42,961 nucleotides of DNA from Caryophanales bacterium (GCA_016288795.1 JAEELI010000022.1:1-42961); one strand, 5' to 3'; shown: positions 30,951 to 39,395, counted from the stretch's first letter. Translations and numbers: made by a program. The notes: generated from the letters alone by a model not told the origin.

Positions 30951-33374
30951 ATGAAAGTATCTTTAAAATGGTTAAAAAAATATATAGATTTACCCGAAAA
31001 AATAACTCCTAAGGATATTGCTTATGATTTAACTTTAAGAACAGTTGAAGTTGAATCAGTAGAGAATATTGGTGATAAATTTCACAATATAATTGTTGGT
31101 TCAATTTTAGAAGTAAAAAAACATCCTAATGCAGATTTATTAAAAGTTTGTATTGTAGATATAGGTGAAAAAAAGCCAGTTCAAATTGTTTGTGGGGGAA
31201 TAAATTTATATGAGGGCGAAAAAGTCGTTGTATGTACTCCGGGAGCAGAAGTATACTGGCATGGTGAAGGTGAACTAGTTAAGATAAAAGAAACTAAGAT
31301 GCGTGGAGAAGACTCTTATGGAATGATCTGTGGTGCTTCTGAAGTATTCTTAGATAAATTCTTTCCACCTAAAGATGAAAAAGAAATAGTTGATTTAAAA
31401 GGAATAGATTGTTATCCTGGGCAAAGCATTGCAGAAGCACTATGCTTGGATGATATAGTTTTAGAAATAGATAATAAATCACTAACTAATAGGCCAGATT
31501 TATGGGGGCATTATGGAATAGCTAGAGAATTATCAGCAATATATGATGTTCCATTAAAAGAATTGCCTAAATTAGAAATAGATAGTAAATTACCTAAATA
31601 TCAAGTATCTATAGAGGACAAAGAAAAATGTCGTCGTTACGTAGCAGTAGAGATAGATAATGTTTATGAAAAGCCATCACCTTTATGGATGCAAGCAATG
31701 TTAGTAAATGTAGGTTTAAGACCTATAAATGCAATAGTAGATATTACAAATTATGTGATGATGGCAGTGGGACAACCTACTCATGCATTTGATAGAACTC
31801 ATGTAGAAGGAGAAAAAATCGTAGTTAGAAATGCTTCTAAAGGAGAAAAATTATTACTACTAGATGATAATTATATAGAATTAGATACAGATGATTTAGT
31901 AATTTGTGATACTAAGGAGCCAATGGCTCTAGCGGGAATTAAGGGTGGAAAAAAAGATTCAATACTTCCTGAAACTACCGGAATAGTTTTAGAAGTGGCT
32001 AATTTTAGCGCTGGAACTATCCGTAAAACTGATAAGAAATTTGACGAAAAAACTGATTCAGCTATTAGATATGAAAAAAATATTGATACAGAAAGGGTTA
32101 GTGACGGACTTTCATTATCTTTAGAATTATTTAAAGAACTATTCCCAGAGTCAAAAGTATTAGCTTATAATGATGTATATCCATCAAAAACTGAGAGAAT
32201 AGAAATAGAAGTTTCTCAAGATTTCTTAGATACTAGATTAGGAAAAGTTTTAGATAGTAAAACAGTTATAGGAGTATTAACAAAACTGGGATATGAAGTT
32301 CAATTTAAAAATAATATTTATCATGTAGTGGTTCCTATATGGCGTAGCACTGGTGATGTATCTATAAAAGATGATGTTATGGGAGATGTTGCTCGTCTAT
32401 TAAGTTTTGAAAGCTTTGAGGCAAAGCCATTACCAGTTAGTTTTGAACATGCAGTTGGTCAACCAAAAATATTATTAGAACGAAGAATTAGAGAATACTT
32501 AGCATATAGATGTGGATTTAATGAAATATTTACATATCCTTGGATTGATGAAAAATATATTAAAGCATCTAAAATAGATGCAAGTTCAGCAGTTAGATTG
32601 GCAACTCCACCTGCTCCTGAATTAGCAGTCCTTCGTTTTTCATTAGTTCCCGGTATGTTGGAGTCTATATCTAAGAATCTTAGATACTATGAAGACTTTA
32701 AATTATTCGAAATGACTCAAGTATATGAAAAAGGTGAATATCATGAATCTATTAAAGAAGAAGTTCTACCTGTTCATAAAAAGTTAATAACTGGATGTGT
32801 AGTTAATAAGGACGCTAAAAAATGCTTCTACGAAGCTAAGGGAGTTATTGAAAATATGGCTCGTGTTTGCCATATGGAAGAACTATCATTTGTAAATAAA
32901 GAAAAACCAGCTTGGGCTGATATTAATGGCTATTTAAATATAGAATTAAATGGTGAATTAATAGGAAACCTAGGGTTAATATCAATAAGAGTTATGGATG
33001 AAGCTAAAATAAAAAGAACAAATGCTGTTATATTCGAAATTAACTTTGATAAATTTATTCCATTTGCCTCTAGAACAAATGAGTATAAACCTTTACCATT
33101 GTTCCCATTGGTAGAAAAAGATTTATCTTTAATTGTGGATGATAATGTTCTTTGGGAAGATATTGTTAAAGTTATTAAAGGTAAAGTTCGTGAATTAGAA
33201 TTTATTGAAGAATATCGTGGAAATCAAATACCTGAAGGTAAAAAATCTGTTACTTTGAGATTTAAATTAGGGTATAATGATCGAACAATGAATACAGAAG
33301 AGATAAATAATGAAATGCAAGCAATTATTAATTCATTAAGCAAAAAATGTAACGCAATTATTAGAGATAAATAG
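30951..33374 (+). CDS. pheT: Phenylalanine-tRNA ligase beta subunit
   Basis: The beta subunit gives tRNA binding and editing. The N-terminal EMAP/OB-fold tRNA-binding domain lies around residues 40-150 (PNADLLKVCIVDIG), then NRPDLWGHYGIARELSA and the B3/B4 editing region (GQPTHAFD), B5, the pseudo-catalytic domain, and the C-terminal FDX-ACB anticodon-binding domain from about 720 (PLFPLVEKDLSLIV to SVTLRFKLGY). At 807 residues it is full length. AGGAGG precedes ATG 30951. It shares the T-box control of pheS and ends in a strong terminator. Confidence 0.96.
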   Translation: MKVSLKWLKKYIDLPEKITPKDIAYDLTLRTVEVESVENIGDKFHNIIVGSILEVKKHPNADLLKVCIVDIGEKKPVQIVCGGINLYEGEKVVVCTPGAEVYWHGEGELVKIKETKMRGEDSYGMICGASEVFLDKFFPPKDEKEIVDLKGIDCYPGQSIAEALCLDDIVLEIDNKSLTNRPDLWGHYGIARELSAIYDVPLKELPKLEIDSKLPKYQVSIEDKEKCRRYVAVEIDNVYEKPSPLWMQAMLVNVGLRPINAIVDITNYVMMAVGQPTHAFDRTHVEGEKIVVRNASKGEKLLLLDDNYIELDTDDLVICDTKEPMALAGIKGGKKDSILPETTGIVLEVANFSAGTIRKTDKKFDEKTDSAIRYEKNIDTERVSDGLSLSLELFKELFPESKVLAYNDVYPSKTERIEIEVSQDFLDTRLGKVLDSKTVIGVLTKLGYEVQFKNNIYHVVVPIWRSTGDVSIKDDVMGDVARLLSFESFEAKPLPVSFEHAVGQPKILLERRIREYLAYRCGFNEIFTYPWIDEKYIKASKIDASSAVRLATPPAPELAVLRFSLVPGMLESISKNLRYYEDFKLFEMTQVYEKGEYHESIKEEVLPVHKKLITGCVVNKDAKKCFYEAKGVIENMARVCHMEELSFVNKEKPAWADINGYLNIELNGELIGNLGLISIRVMDEAKIKRTNAVIFEINFDKFIPFASRTNEYKPLPLFPLVEKDLSLIVDDNVLWEDIVKVIKGKVRELEFIEEYRGNQIPEGKKSVTLRFKLGYNDRTMNTEEINNEMQAIINSLSKKCNAIIRDK

Positions 33375-33399
33375 TTTAGATTAGTCTAAACTATTTTTT
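33370..33399 (+). terminator. Intrinsic terminator after pheT
   Basis: AATAGTTTAGA (33370-33380), loop TTAG, TCTAAACTATT (33385-33395), then T. Confidence 0.93.
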
Positions 33400-33405
33400 C
33401 GTAAA

Positions 33406-33434
33406 TTGACAAACATAAAAAAATGCTCTATAAT
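33406..33434 (+). promoter_or_regulatory. Consensus sigma-A-type promoter of the TetR gene
   Basis: TTGACA (33406-33411), 17-base spacer, TATAAT (33429-33434): a perfect consensus in both hexamers and spacing. Confidence 0.92.
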
Positions 33435-33435
33435 A

Positions 33436-33449
33436 GTAACATAAGTTAC
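33436..33449. promoter_or_regulatory. Candidate TetR operator
   Basis: GTAAC (33436-33440), ATAA, GTTAC (33445-33449) is an inverted repeat over the expected start site, followed by another half-like GTTAG. It would let the regulator block its own promoter. Confidence 0.5.
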
Positions 33450-33474
33450 CTAAGTTAGAATGGGGGAGAATCAT

Positions 33475-34023
33475 ATGCCTGCAAGTTGTAATGTAACTAA
33501 AGAAGATATTATTAAAAAAGCGGTAACCATGGTTCACAAAAATGGCTGGGATTCAATTAATGCCAGAGACTTAGCTTCAGCATTAAATATATCTACAAAA
33601 CCACTTTATCGTATTTATAATAATATGGATGAAATTAAAGAAGACTTATATAAAGAAATTTATAAAGAGTATGATGAATTTATTACTAGTAGGGTAGATA
33701 ATAAAAAAGCTTTAATAACATTATGTGTTGCATATGTTGAATTTGCTAAATATTATAAAAATCTATTTATTAGTTTATTCTTATCAAATAATCTAAAATG
33801 GAAAACAGTAGATGATGTCTTAAATGAAAAATGGAACCAAGGAGCAATTATTAATCTAGTTAATAAACAAGGTTATACTTTTGAAAGTGCTAAAGAATTA
33901 TTTATGCATGTATGGTTATATGCTCATGGCTTAGCTACTTTAATATCTACCAATAAAATTAATATAGAAGATAAAGAAATAATAGTCAGAGTTGTTAAAA
34001 TATATAAAACATTAGAGAAATAA
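33475..34023 (+). CDS. TetR/AcrR family transcriptional regulator
   Basis: The N-terminal helix-turn-helix is typical: VTKEDIIKKAVTMVHKNGWD, NARDLASALNISTKPLYRIY. The ligand domain (residues 55-182) is helical and like other TetR proteins that bind small hydrophobic molecules. ATG 33475 follows GGGGGAG (33462-33468); an ATG at 33460 is upstream of that site. 182 residues. The consensus promoter with an inverted repeat at the start site points to autoregulation. It could also control the next gene, 59 bases downstream, though that has its own -10. Confidence 0.9.
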   Translation: MPASCNVTKEDIIKKAVTMVHKNGWDSINARDLASALNISTKPLYRIYNNMDEIKEDLYKEIYKEYDEFITSRVDNKKALITLCVAYVEFAKYYKNLFISLFLSNNLKWKTVDDVLNEKWNQGAIINLVNKQGYTFESAKELFMHVWLYAHGLATLISTNKINIEDKEIIVRVVKIYKTLEK

Positions 34024-34037
34024 AATTAACAAAATAC

Positions 34038-34066
34038 TTTATGTTCTATAATATCAGTGTTATAAT
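34038..34066 (+). promoter_or_regulatory. Promoter of the thioredoxin-like protein gene
   Basis: TTTATG (34038-34043), 17-base spacer, TATAAT (34061-34066) with TG-T. TAGGAGGT and ATG 34083 follow. Confidence 0.65.
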
Positions 34067-34082
34067 GAACTTAGGAGGTAAA

Positions 34083-34793
34083 ATGATGAAGAGAATATTA
34101 GTTAGTTTTTTAATAATGACAATGGCTATTCTTATTCCATTGAATGTAGTTCAAGCTGCTAAGAGTAACAAGAAAACAACTTCAACTAAGGAAACTGCTA
34201 AAGCTGCAGAAGCTAAAGAAACTACAGAGACTGCGGAAACTACAGGAGCAAAAGAAGAGAAAACTAAGAAAGTTACAATTCACCTTTTTTATGCTAGTTG
34301 GTGTCCACATTGCCATGATTTCATTGATTATTTCAGTGACAAATATGCTGAATATGATAAGTATTTTGAAATAAAAGCATATTTAGTTAGTGATACTGAT
34401 TCAAGTGGAAAATCTGTTTCTGTTCCAGAAAATAGCAAAATAATGGAAGCAGTTATAAATCATTTCAAAAAAGACAATGATGGCAAAGAATTAGACGGTG
34501 GAATACCATTAATCATTATTGGTAAATCATTTGTTCAAGCAGGATTTGGAACAGATGGACAACCTATTATTGATAAGGCAATGGAAGAATATAAAAATGA
34601 AAAATATGAAGATGTAGTTCAAAAAATAATAAAAGACAAAAAATTAGACACTTCTAAAGTTGTTTCATTCTCAGAAATCGCTTCACCAGCTAAAACAGAA
34701 GAAAGTGGAACAATGTCTGCCTTAGTTATTATTGGAATATTCGTTGTTTTAATTGGTGGCTTTGCTGGTTTAGTAGTAGCTAGTAAAAAATAA
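34083..34793 (+). CDS. Exported thioredoxin-like protein with C-terminal anchor
   Basis: A signal peptide (residues 1-25, ending VQAA) leads to a Thr/Lys/Ala/Glu-rich linker (26-62), then a thioredoxin-fold domain with the redox motif W73-C74-P-H-C77 and, later, the cis-Pro loop GGIPLIIIGK. A C-terminal membrane segment (about 213-232, SALVIIGIFVVLIGGFAGLV) plus KK keeps it at the outer face. It probably reduces or forms disulfides in exported proteins, many of which here have Cys pairs. ATG 34083 follows TAGGAGGT; ATG 34086 is also possible. 236 residues. Confidence 0.85.
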   Translation: MMKRILVSFLIMTMAILIPLNVVQAAKSNKKTTSTKETAKAAEAKETTETAETTGAKEEKTKKVTIHLFYASWCPHCHDFIDYFSDKYAEYDKYFEIKAYLVSDTDSSGKSVSVPENSKIMEAVINHFKKDNDGKELDGGIPLIIIGKSFVQAGFGTDGQPIIDKAMEEYKNEKYEDVVQKIIKDKKLDTSKVVSFSEIASPAKTEESGTMSALVIIGIFVVLIGGFAGLVVASKK

Positions 34794-34799
34794 TTTTTA

Positions 34800-34823
34800 A
34801 AAGATGATTAATTCATCTTTTTC
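34800..34823 (+). terminator. Intrinsic terminator
   Basis: AAAGATGA (34800-34807), loop TTAAT, TCATCTTT (34813-34820), then TT. Confidence 0.85.
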
Positions 34824-34825
34824 AT

Positions 34826-34853
34826 TTGACAAAAATTAAAAAATATATATAAT
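34826..34853 (+). promoter_or_regulatory. Promoter of the 277-residue unknown gene
   Basis: TTGACA (34826-34831), 16-base spacer, TATAAT (34848-34853). It starts right after the upstream terminator. Confidence 0.85.
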
Positions 34854-34875
34854 AATTGGCACCTAGGGGGAAATT

Positions 34876-35709
34876 ATGGCAAAGACAATGTTGAAGAAAG
34901 ATAATGGAATTGTTCGTCAATTTACAGTAGAAACATTAAGTTCTCCAAAGTCATATATTGATAAAAAAGAGATTAATGGTTCTGAGTTATTAGCGTCACT
35001 AAAACTTGATGATGCTGAACAATGGGAAATATCAGAATGTAATGAAGCACTTAAAACTATAATGAGTAAATTAGTTTTTCAAAAAAAAGATTTATTATCA
35101 CCTGCGGTAGTTAATTTAAGAAATGCTACTTCAAAAAAGGATTTATATACAGCAATTAATCAATTACTAGATCAAGTAATTACAAGCATTCACGATGATG
35201 ATGAAGAATATAGAATTGTGTATAAAACAAATAGAATGAGAGAAATATTAGCTAATAGAAAAGATTTAGTAACATCTATCATGATTAAAAAGTTATTATC
35301 AGGTTACTATCTTAAAAAGTTATCCTATTATGATGTTGATGAATTAAGTGACCTTTTAATGATTAAGTATAGAGCAGATGGAGTAGATAAAGCATATAAA
35401 ACCATTAATGGCGATCAAGAAAAAGCTATTGATGAAGGTATACGCTATTTAGAAGATATTATAATGAGCGAAACAATAGATACTGTATATAATCATAGAC
35501 TAAAGCATTTGTGCTGGGAAAATTGCGCAAATGCCTATGTTAATAAATGTAGTAAAGTAGCTCTTATAGATAAATTACCTATAGATGATTATCCATATAT
35601 AACTGATGGTGTTCAATTTTATAATGGTGATACATTAGAATCATTTATTGTATCTGGATGTAATAATTATAGAAAAACAGTTGAAGTTCCAAAGAAAAGA
35701 CCAAGATAA
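34876..35709 (+). CDS. Cytoplasmic protein of unknown function (277 aa)
   Basis: No family recognised. It has no signal peptide or membrane segment and is mainly helical with many charged residues (RMREILANRKDLVTSIMIKK, KKLSYYDVDELSDLLMIKYR). Near the C-terminus HLCWENCANAYVNKC has three cysteines in 12 residues, which could bind a metal. AGGGGG precedes ATG 34876, and the promoter is near-consensus, so it may be well expressed. Convergent with the next gene. Confidence 0.8.
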   Translation: MAKTMLKKDNGIVRQFTVETLSSPKSYIDKKEINGSELLASLKLDDAEQWEISECNEALKTIMSKLVFQKKDLLSPAVVNLRNATSKKDLYTAINQLLDQVITSIHDDDEEYRIVYKTNRMREILANRKDLVTSIMIKKLLSGYYLKKLSYYDVDELSDLLMIKYRADGVDKAYKTINGDQEKAIDEGIRYLEDIIMSETIDTVYNHRLKHLCWENCANAYVNKCSKVALIDKLPIDDYPYITDGVQFYNGDTLESFIVSGCNNYRKTVEVPKKRPR

Positions 35710-35712
35710 AAA

Positions 35713-35738
35713 AAATCACATTCATATGAATGTGATTT
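35713..35738. terminator. Bidirectional terminator, 26-base perfect palindrome
   Basis: AAATCACATTCAT (35713-35725) and ATGAATGTGATTT (35726-35738). A run of A upstream gives a strong U-tract for the minus-strand gene; the plus side has only TTTAATTT. The minus gene's stop (35737-35739) overlaps it. Confidence 0.85.
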
Positions 35739-36759
35739 AATTTGCAATATTGTATGGATTAGAAATAAATACTCTTTTACCATCACTATTAACTTTATAA
35801 TCCACAACAGTCTCAACTTTATTATTGTAGCTAGAATTAATAGTAATTCTTAATTCATAACCAACAATACCTTGTTCTTCTTTATTAACTATCGCAGATA
35901 TTTTTCTATTTAAAGCAAAAGTGCCTTTTATATTCATTGCATTAATATCTCTTTGAATTCTCTTAGTTTCAACAGCCATTAAGTTATTAATATCTTTTGC
36001 TATGGTATCATCATTATACAATTCCATATTAACAGCACAACCATTTGAAGTAACATCTACCGCTAATAAATAAGTATTAAAATCATACTCATTAGAACCA
36101 TATTTACAAGTAACTGGTTTTGGTTTTGAACTTGCTCCATTCTTTTTATTAATTATTAGTTTAGTTTCAGAAACAGCTTGATTATCGCTAGAATCTTTAG
36201 CAACAATTTTAATTGAATAAGTTCCAGGAGTTTTAAATGCTCCATAATTAATTTTGTTTCCTTCTTGATCTATTCCTTCGCTATAAAATGCTATAGTGCA
36301 TTTTTCATTACTATTATCAATACAAGATGTTACAAAACTATTAGCGTTGTAAGGATCTGTTTCATTAATAGTTACTGTTTTTACTACCAATTCTGGTTTA
36401 GTGGTATCAATAACATTTAATACAGAGTTATAATTTTTTCCATTTACATTAATTAAAACAGAATATTTACCTATTTTCTTAATATCGAAAATCTCAGGAT
36501 ATGTTATTTCGATATCATCTAAATTGACATTTTCAACTTTAGAAAAGAATATATTTTTATCAATTTTAGTATTTACTTCTACTGAGGTTTCTTCGCGAAT
36601 ATTAAGAGTTTTTTCAGGTGTTCTTTTATCTACACCTTGAAAATTGGAAGTAATTATAAAACAAATAATAATACCAATAACACAAACACCAATGATAACG
36701 ATGTTAGTTATTGTTCTTTTAGTATTATAGACTCTATTATAAAAAAACTTATTTGCCAT
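35737..36759 (-). CDS. Membrane-anchored protein with Ig-like repeats
   Basis: The N-terminal anchor is about residues 17-39 (ITNIVIIGVCVIGIIICFIIT). Outside are two Ig-like or bacterial surface repeats in the style of DUF5011: FDIKKIGKYSVLINVNG then DTTKPELVV, and TPGTYSIKIVAKDSSDNQAV. A linker with SSKPKP and a C-terminal domain with helix and strands (TKRIQRDINAMNIKGTF, YELRITINSSYNNKVETVV) follow. Four Cys may pair (CIDNSNEKC and CKYGSN with CAVN). 340 residues. GAGGTCAT precedes the ATG. The role is unknown; a wall or envelope function is likely. Confidence 0.8.
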   Translation of the reverse strand: MANKFFYNRVYNTKRTITNIVIIGVCVIGIIICFIITSNFQGVDKRTPEKTLNIREETSVEVNTKIDKNIFFSKVENVNLDDIEITYPEIFDIKKIGKYSVLINVNGKNYNSVLNVIDTTKPELVVKTVTINETDPYNANSFVTSCIDNSNEKCTIAFYSEGIDQEGNKINYGAFKTPGTYSIKIVAKDSSDNQAVSETKLIINKKNGASSKPKPVTCKYGSNEYDFNTYLLAVDVTSNGCAVNMELYNDDTIAKDINNLMAVETKRIQRDINAMNIKGTFALNRKISAIVNKEEQGIVGYELRITINSSYNNKVETVVDYKVNSDGKRVFISNPYNIAN

Positions 36760-36789
36760 AAATATGACCTCTATCCTTAATCTATTCTA

Positions 36790-36798
36790 ATAATAGCA
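36790..36798 (-). promoter_or_regulatory. Extended -10 promoter of the Ig-like protein gene
   Basis: Minus strand TG-C-TATTAT, about 30 bases before the ATG. Confidence 0.5.
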
Positions 36799-36870
36799 TA
36801 TTAATAGATAAAAATACAATCACTTTGTGTTATTTTGCGTTCACTAAACATATTTTTTACTAGGTTTTTA

Positions 36871-36899
36871 TTGCATAAAAGCGTATTATATGATATTAT
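36871..36899 (+). promoter_or_regulatory. Promoter of rplK-rplA
   Basis: TTGCAT (36871-36876), 17-base spacer, TATTAT (36894-36899) with TG-A. The leader hairpins begin a few bases downstream. Confidence 0.65.
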
Positions 36900-36901
36900 T
36901 T

Positions 36902-36964
36902 AACATGCAATTTATTTGTTGCATGTTTAGTGGGAGGGAATGCGGATTTGCCCTAGACCACTAA
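36902..36964 (+). promoter_or_regulatory. Structured rplK leader with a likely L1-binding site
   Basis: First hairpin: AACATGCAA (36902-36910) with TTGCATGTT (36919-36927). Second: TTAGTGG (36927-36933) with CCACTAA (36958-36964), inner AGGG (36935-36938) with CCCT (36951-36954), and a bulge TAGA on the 3' side. GTGGGAGG and closing CCAC match the L1-binding region of 23S rRNA (GTGGGAGGC to CCAC), and L1 represses the L11 operon by binding a mimic in the leader. So L1 feedback is likely. Confidence 0.65.
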
Positions 36965-36993
36965 CGCGAAAAAATTTTATAGGAGGTGTTTTC

Positions 36994-37587
36994 GTGGCAA
37001 AAGAAGTCGTAAAAAGAATTAAACTTGAAATTCAAGCTGGAAAAGCAACACCAGCACCACCAGTTGGAACAGTTTTAGGACCTGCTGGAATTAATTTACA
37101 AGAGTTCTGTACAAAGTTTAATGATGCAACTCGCGATAAAATGGGAGACGTAATTCCTTGCGAAATATCAGTATATGAAGATAGAACATTCGATTTTGTA
37201 TTAAAGACTCCACCTGCTGGTTTTTTACTTAAAAAAGTAGCTAAAATTAGCAAGGGAAGTGCAAAAGGTGCTAACCAAGTAGTTGCAACAATTACTGAAG
37301 CTGATTTAAGAAGTATTGCCGAAACTAAATTACCAGATTTAAATGCATACACTATTGAAGGCGCAATGAATTCAATTGAAGGAACTGCAAGAAATATGGG
37401 TATTGCTATTGCTGGACGTAATGACAAAGAGTTAGCAGAACAAGCTGCTGAAGCTTTAGAAGAAGAAAAGGAAGCTGCTAAAAGAGAAGCTGAATTAGAA
37501 GCAATGGAAGCTGAAGTTAATACTCAAGATGTTAGTGAAGTTGAAGCAATGAATGAAAAAGAAGAAACAACTGAAGAAACTGAATAA
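36994..37587 (+). CDS. rplK: Ribosomal protein L11 with long acidic C-terminal tail
   Basis: L11 sits at the GTPase-associated centre on 23S rRNA. Motifs: [43 protein letters not shown] and the end [14 protein letters not shown]. The standard protein ends near residue 141; here about 55 more residues follow, made of Ala, Glu and Lys ([15 protein letters not shown], then [10 protein letters not shown] at the end). GTG 36994 follows TAGGAGGTG; the earlier in-frame ATG at 36940 is inside the leader. 197 residues. The tail is not known in Bacillus. Confidence 0.95.
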   Translation: MAKEVVKRIKLEIQAGKATPAPPVGTVLGPAGINLQEFCTKFNDATRDKMGDVIPCEISVYEDRTFDFVLKTPPAGFLLKKVAKISKGSAKGANQVVATITEADLRSIAETKLPDLNAYTIEGAMNSIEGTARNMGIAIAGRNDKELAEQAAEALEEEKEAAKREAELEAMEAEVNTQDVSEVEAMNEKEETTEETE

Positions 37588-37639
37588 TATATTTTAATTA
37601 ATAAAAAATCCGCTAATTAACCACAGTTAGGAGGAAAAA

Positions 37640-38338
37640 ATGAAAAATCATAGTAAGAAATATGTGGAAGTTGCTAAGAATATTGAAAATGGTAAATTAT
37701 ATTCAAAAGAAGAAGCAACTAAATTAGTAAAAACTACATCTGTAACAAAGTTTGATAGCACTGTAGAAGTTGCTATTAAATTAAATGTAGATACTAAGAA
37801 ATCAGATCAACAATTACGTGGATCATTAGTAATGCCTAATGGAACAGGTAAGAGTAAAAAAGTTTTAGTTATTGCTAAGGGTGAATTTGCTGAAGAAGCT
37901 AAAAAGGCTGGAGCAGATTATGTTGGCGATAAAGATATGATTGATAAAATCAAAAATGAAAATTGGTTTGATTTTGATGTAATAGTAGCTACTCCAGATA
38001 TGATGCCAGAAGTTGGTAAAATAGGTCCTGTTTTAGGCCCTAAAGGTTTAATGCCAAATCCAAAGACTGGAACAGTCACTACTAAAGTAGGAGAAGTTAT
38101 CAAGAATTTAAAAAGTGGTATGGTTACATACAAAACTGATACTTTTGGTAATATTCATACTATTATTGGAAAAGCATCATTTGATGAGAAAAAATTAGAA
38201 GAAAATTTAGAATATGTAGTTAATACTATTAATAAAGCAAAACCACAATCAGTAAAAGGTGTATTTATTGATAGCATTACACTTTCTACAACTATGGGAC
38301 CTGGAATTAAAGTTGACAAAAATAGTTTTGAAATTTAA
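37640..38338 (+). CDS. rplA: Ribosomal protein L1
   Basis: L1 forms the L1 stalk at the E site and, in many bacteria, represses its own operon. Signatures: TKFDSTVEVAIKLNVD, LRGSLVMPNGTGK, VLGPKGLMPNPKTGTVT, then KAKPQSVKGVFI. 232 residues, normal. AGGAGG precedes ATG 37640, 52 bases after rplK. A strong promoter for rplJ lies right after its stop. Confidence 0.97.
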   Translation: MKNHSKKYVEVAKNIENGKLYSKEEATKLVKTTSVTKFDSTVEVAIKLNVDTKKSDQQLRGSLVMPNGTGKSKKVLVIAKGEFAEEAKKAGADYVGDKDMIDKIKNENWFDFDVIVATPDMMPEVGKIGPVLGPKGLMPNPKTGTVTTKVGEVIKNLKSGMVTYKTDTFGNIHTIIGKASFDEKKLEENLEYVVNTINKAKPQSVKGVFIDSITLSTTMGPGIKVDKNSFEI

Positions 38339-38367
38339 TTGACAGATATATAGTTGTAGTATATAAT
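38339..38367 (+). promoter_or_regulatory. Consensus promoter of rplJ-rplL
   Basis: TTGACA (38339-38344), 17-base spacer, TATAAT (38362-38367). Perfect in both hexamers. Confidence 0.93.
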
Positions 38368-38385
38368 ACTTGAAGAAAAGAAAAA

Positions 38386-38476
38386 ACCGAAGACAGTAGG
38401 GAAGTATGACTTTTAAAAATCCTACCGAGGGGAATGATAAAAATTGTTTTTTAGCTTCCCGTTCGGAAGCTTTTCT
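38386..38476 (+). promoter_or_regulatory. L10 leader RNA with attenuator
   Basis: The core ACCGAAGACAGTAGG (38386-38400) pairs GTAGG with CCTAC (38421-38425) of CCTACCGAGG, the signature of the Firmicutes L10 leader. A terminator-like hairpin AGCTTCC (38453-38459) with GGAAGCT (38465-38471) and TTTCTT follows. L10(L12)4 binding to the leader would favour the terminator and stop excess synthesis. Confidence 0.88.
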
Positions 38477-38495
38477 TAATATATAAGGAGGAAAC

Positions 38496-38996
38496 ATGGC
38501 AAGCGAAAAGATTCTTAATGATAAGAAAGTACTAGTTCGTGAAATTATTGATAACATCAAAAATAGTGAATCAGTAATCTTATTTCAATATCAAGGATTA
38601 ACTGTTGCTGAAATGACAGAACTTCGTAATAAGTTGAATGAAGTTAAATCTAATGTTAAGATTTATAAGAATACTTTATTAAAAAGAGCATTAGATGAGC
38701 TAAAAATTAACATGGACGAATTTCTTGAAGGGCCAAATGCAGTTTTATTTGGTGAAACATTGCTTGAACCAATTAAGATTATTGCAGAATATGCTAAAGA
38801 TCATGACAAGTTAAATATTCGTGTTGGAATTATTAGTGGTGATGTTGCAAGCCTAGAAACAATTAAAGAATACGCAAGTATTCCAAGTCGTGAAGGATTA
38901 CTTACAATGTTAGCTAGCGGAATGATTCAATATGTTAGAGATTTATCAATAAGTTTAAATCTTTATGCCGAAAAGTTAGAAGGAAAGGAAGATTAA
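38496..38996 (+). CDS. rplJ: Ribosomal protein L10
   Basis: L10 anchors the L7/L12 stalk to 23S rRNA. Signatures: FQYQGLTVAEMTELRNKL, KIYKNTLLKRAL, then GPNAVLF, and a C-terminal helix SLNLYAEKLEGKE that binds L12 dimers. 166 residues. AGGAGG precedes ATG 38496. rplL follows after one base, with its ribosome binding site inside the end of this gene. Confidence 0.97.
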   Translation: MASEKILNDKKVLVREIIDNIKNSESVILFQYQGLTVAEMTELRNKLNEVKSNVKIYKNTLLKRALDELKINMDEFLEGPNAVLFGETLLEPIKIIAEYAKDHDKLNIRVGIISGDVASLETIKEYASIPSREGLLTMLASGMIQYVRDLSISLNLYAEKLEGKED

Positions 38997-38997
38997 G

Positions 38998-39366
38998 ATG
39001 GCAAAAATAACAAAAGAAGATTTTATTAATTCATTAAAAGAAATGACTATTCTTGAAGTAAAAGAATTAGTTGATGCAATGAAGGAAGAATTTGGTGTTG
39101 ATCCATCTGCAGTAGCAGTAGCAGCAGCTCCTGCACAAGCAGCTGAAGATGAAGGATCAGCTACTAAAACAGTAGTTTTAAAATCTGCTGGCGGAAACAA
39201 AATAGCAGTTATTAAAATTATTAAAGAAATCACTGGCTTAGGATTAGTTGAAGCTAAAGGTTTAGCTGATAATGGTGGAAATATTAAAGAAAATGTTCCT
39301 GCTGATGAAGCTAAAGCTATCGCTGATCAATTAACTGAAGCTGGAGCTGAAGTAGAATTAGCGTAA
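38998..39366 (+). CDS. rplL: Ribosomal protein L7/L12
   Basis: The flexible stalk protein that recruits translation GTPases. An N-terminal dimerisation helix (SLKEMTILEVKELVDAMK), an Ala-rich hinge (AVAVAAAPAQAAEDEG), and a C-terminal domain (KIAVIKIIKEITGLGLVEAK, ending EAGAEVELA). 122 residues, normal. A terminator follows, separating it from the next small gene, and no rpoB comes after. Confidence 0.97.
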   Translation: MAKITKEDFINSLKEMTILEVKELVDAMKEEFGVDPSAVAVAAAPAQAAEDEGSATKTVVLKSAGGNKIAVIKIIKEITGLGLVEAKGLADNGGNIKENVPADEAKAIADQLTEAGAEVELA

Positions 39367-39368
39367 CA

Positions 39369-39395
39369 AAAAAAGCAATTATTGCTTTTTTTTTG
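39369..39395 (+). terminator. Intrinsic terminator after rplL
   Basis: AAAAAGCAA with TTGCTTTTT and a T run; a perfect short hairpin. It overlaps a possible -35 of the next gene. Confidence 0.88.

Noticed and set aside
33436-33460. Riboswitch in the TetR leader
   Set aside because: The leader is only about 35 bases; an operator explains the repeat better.
37032-37427. Minus-strand frame opposite rplK
   Set aside because: Shadow of a highly conserved ribosomal gene.
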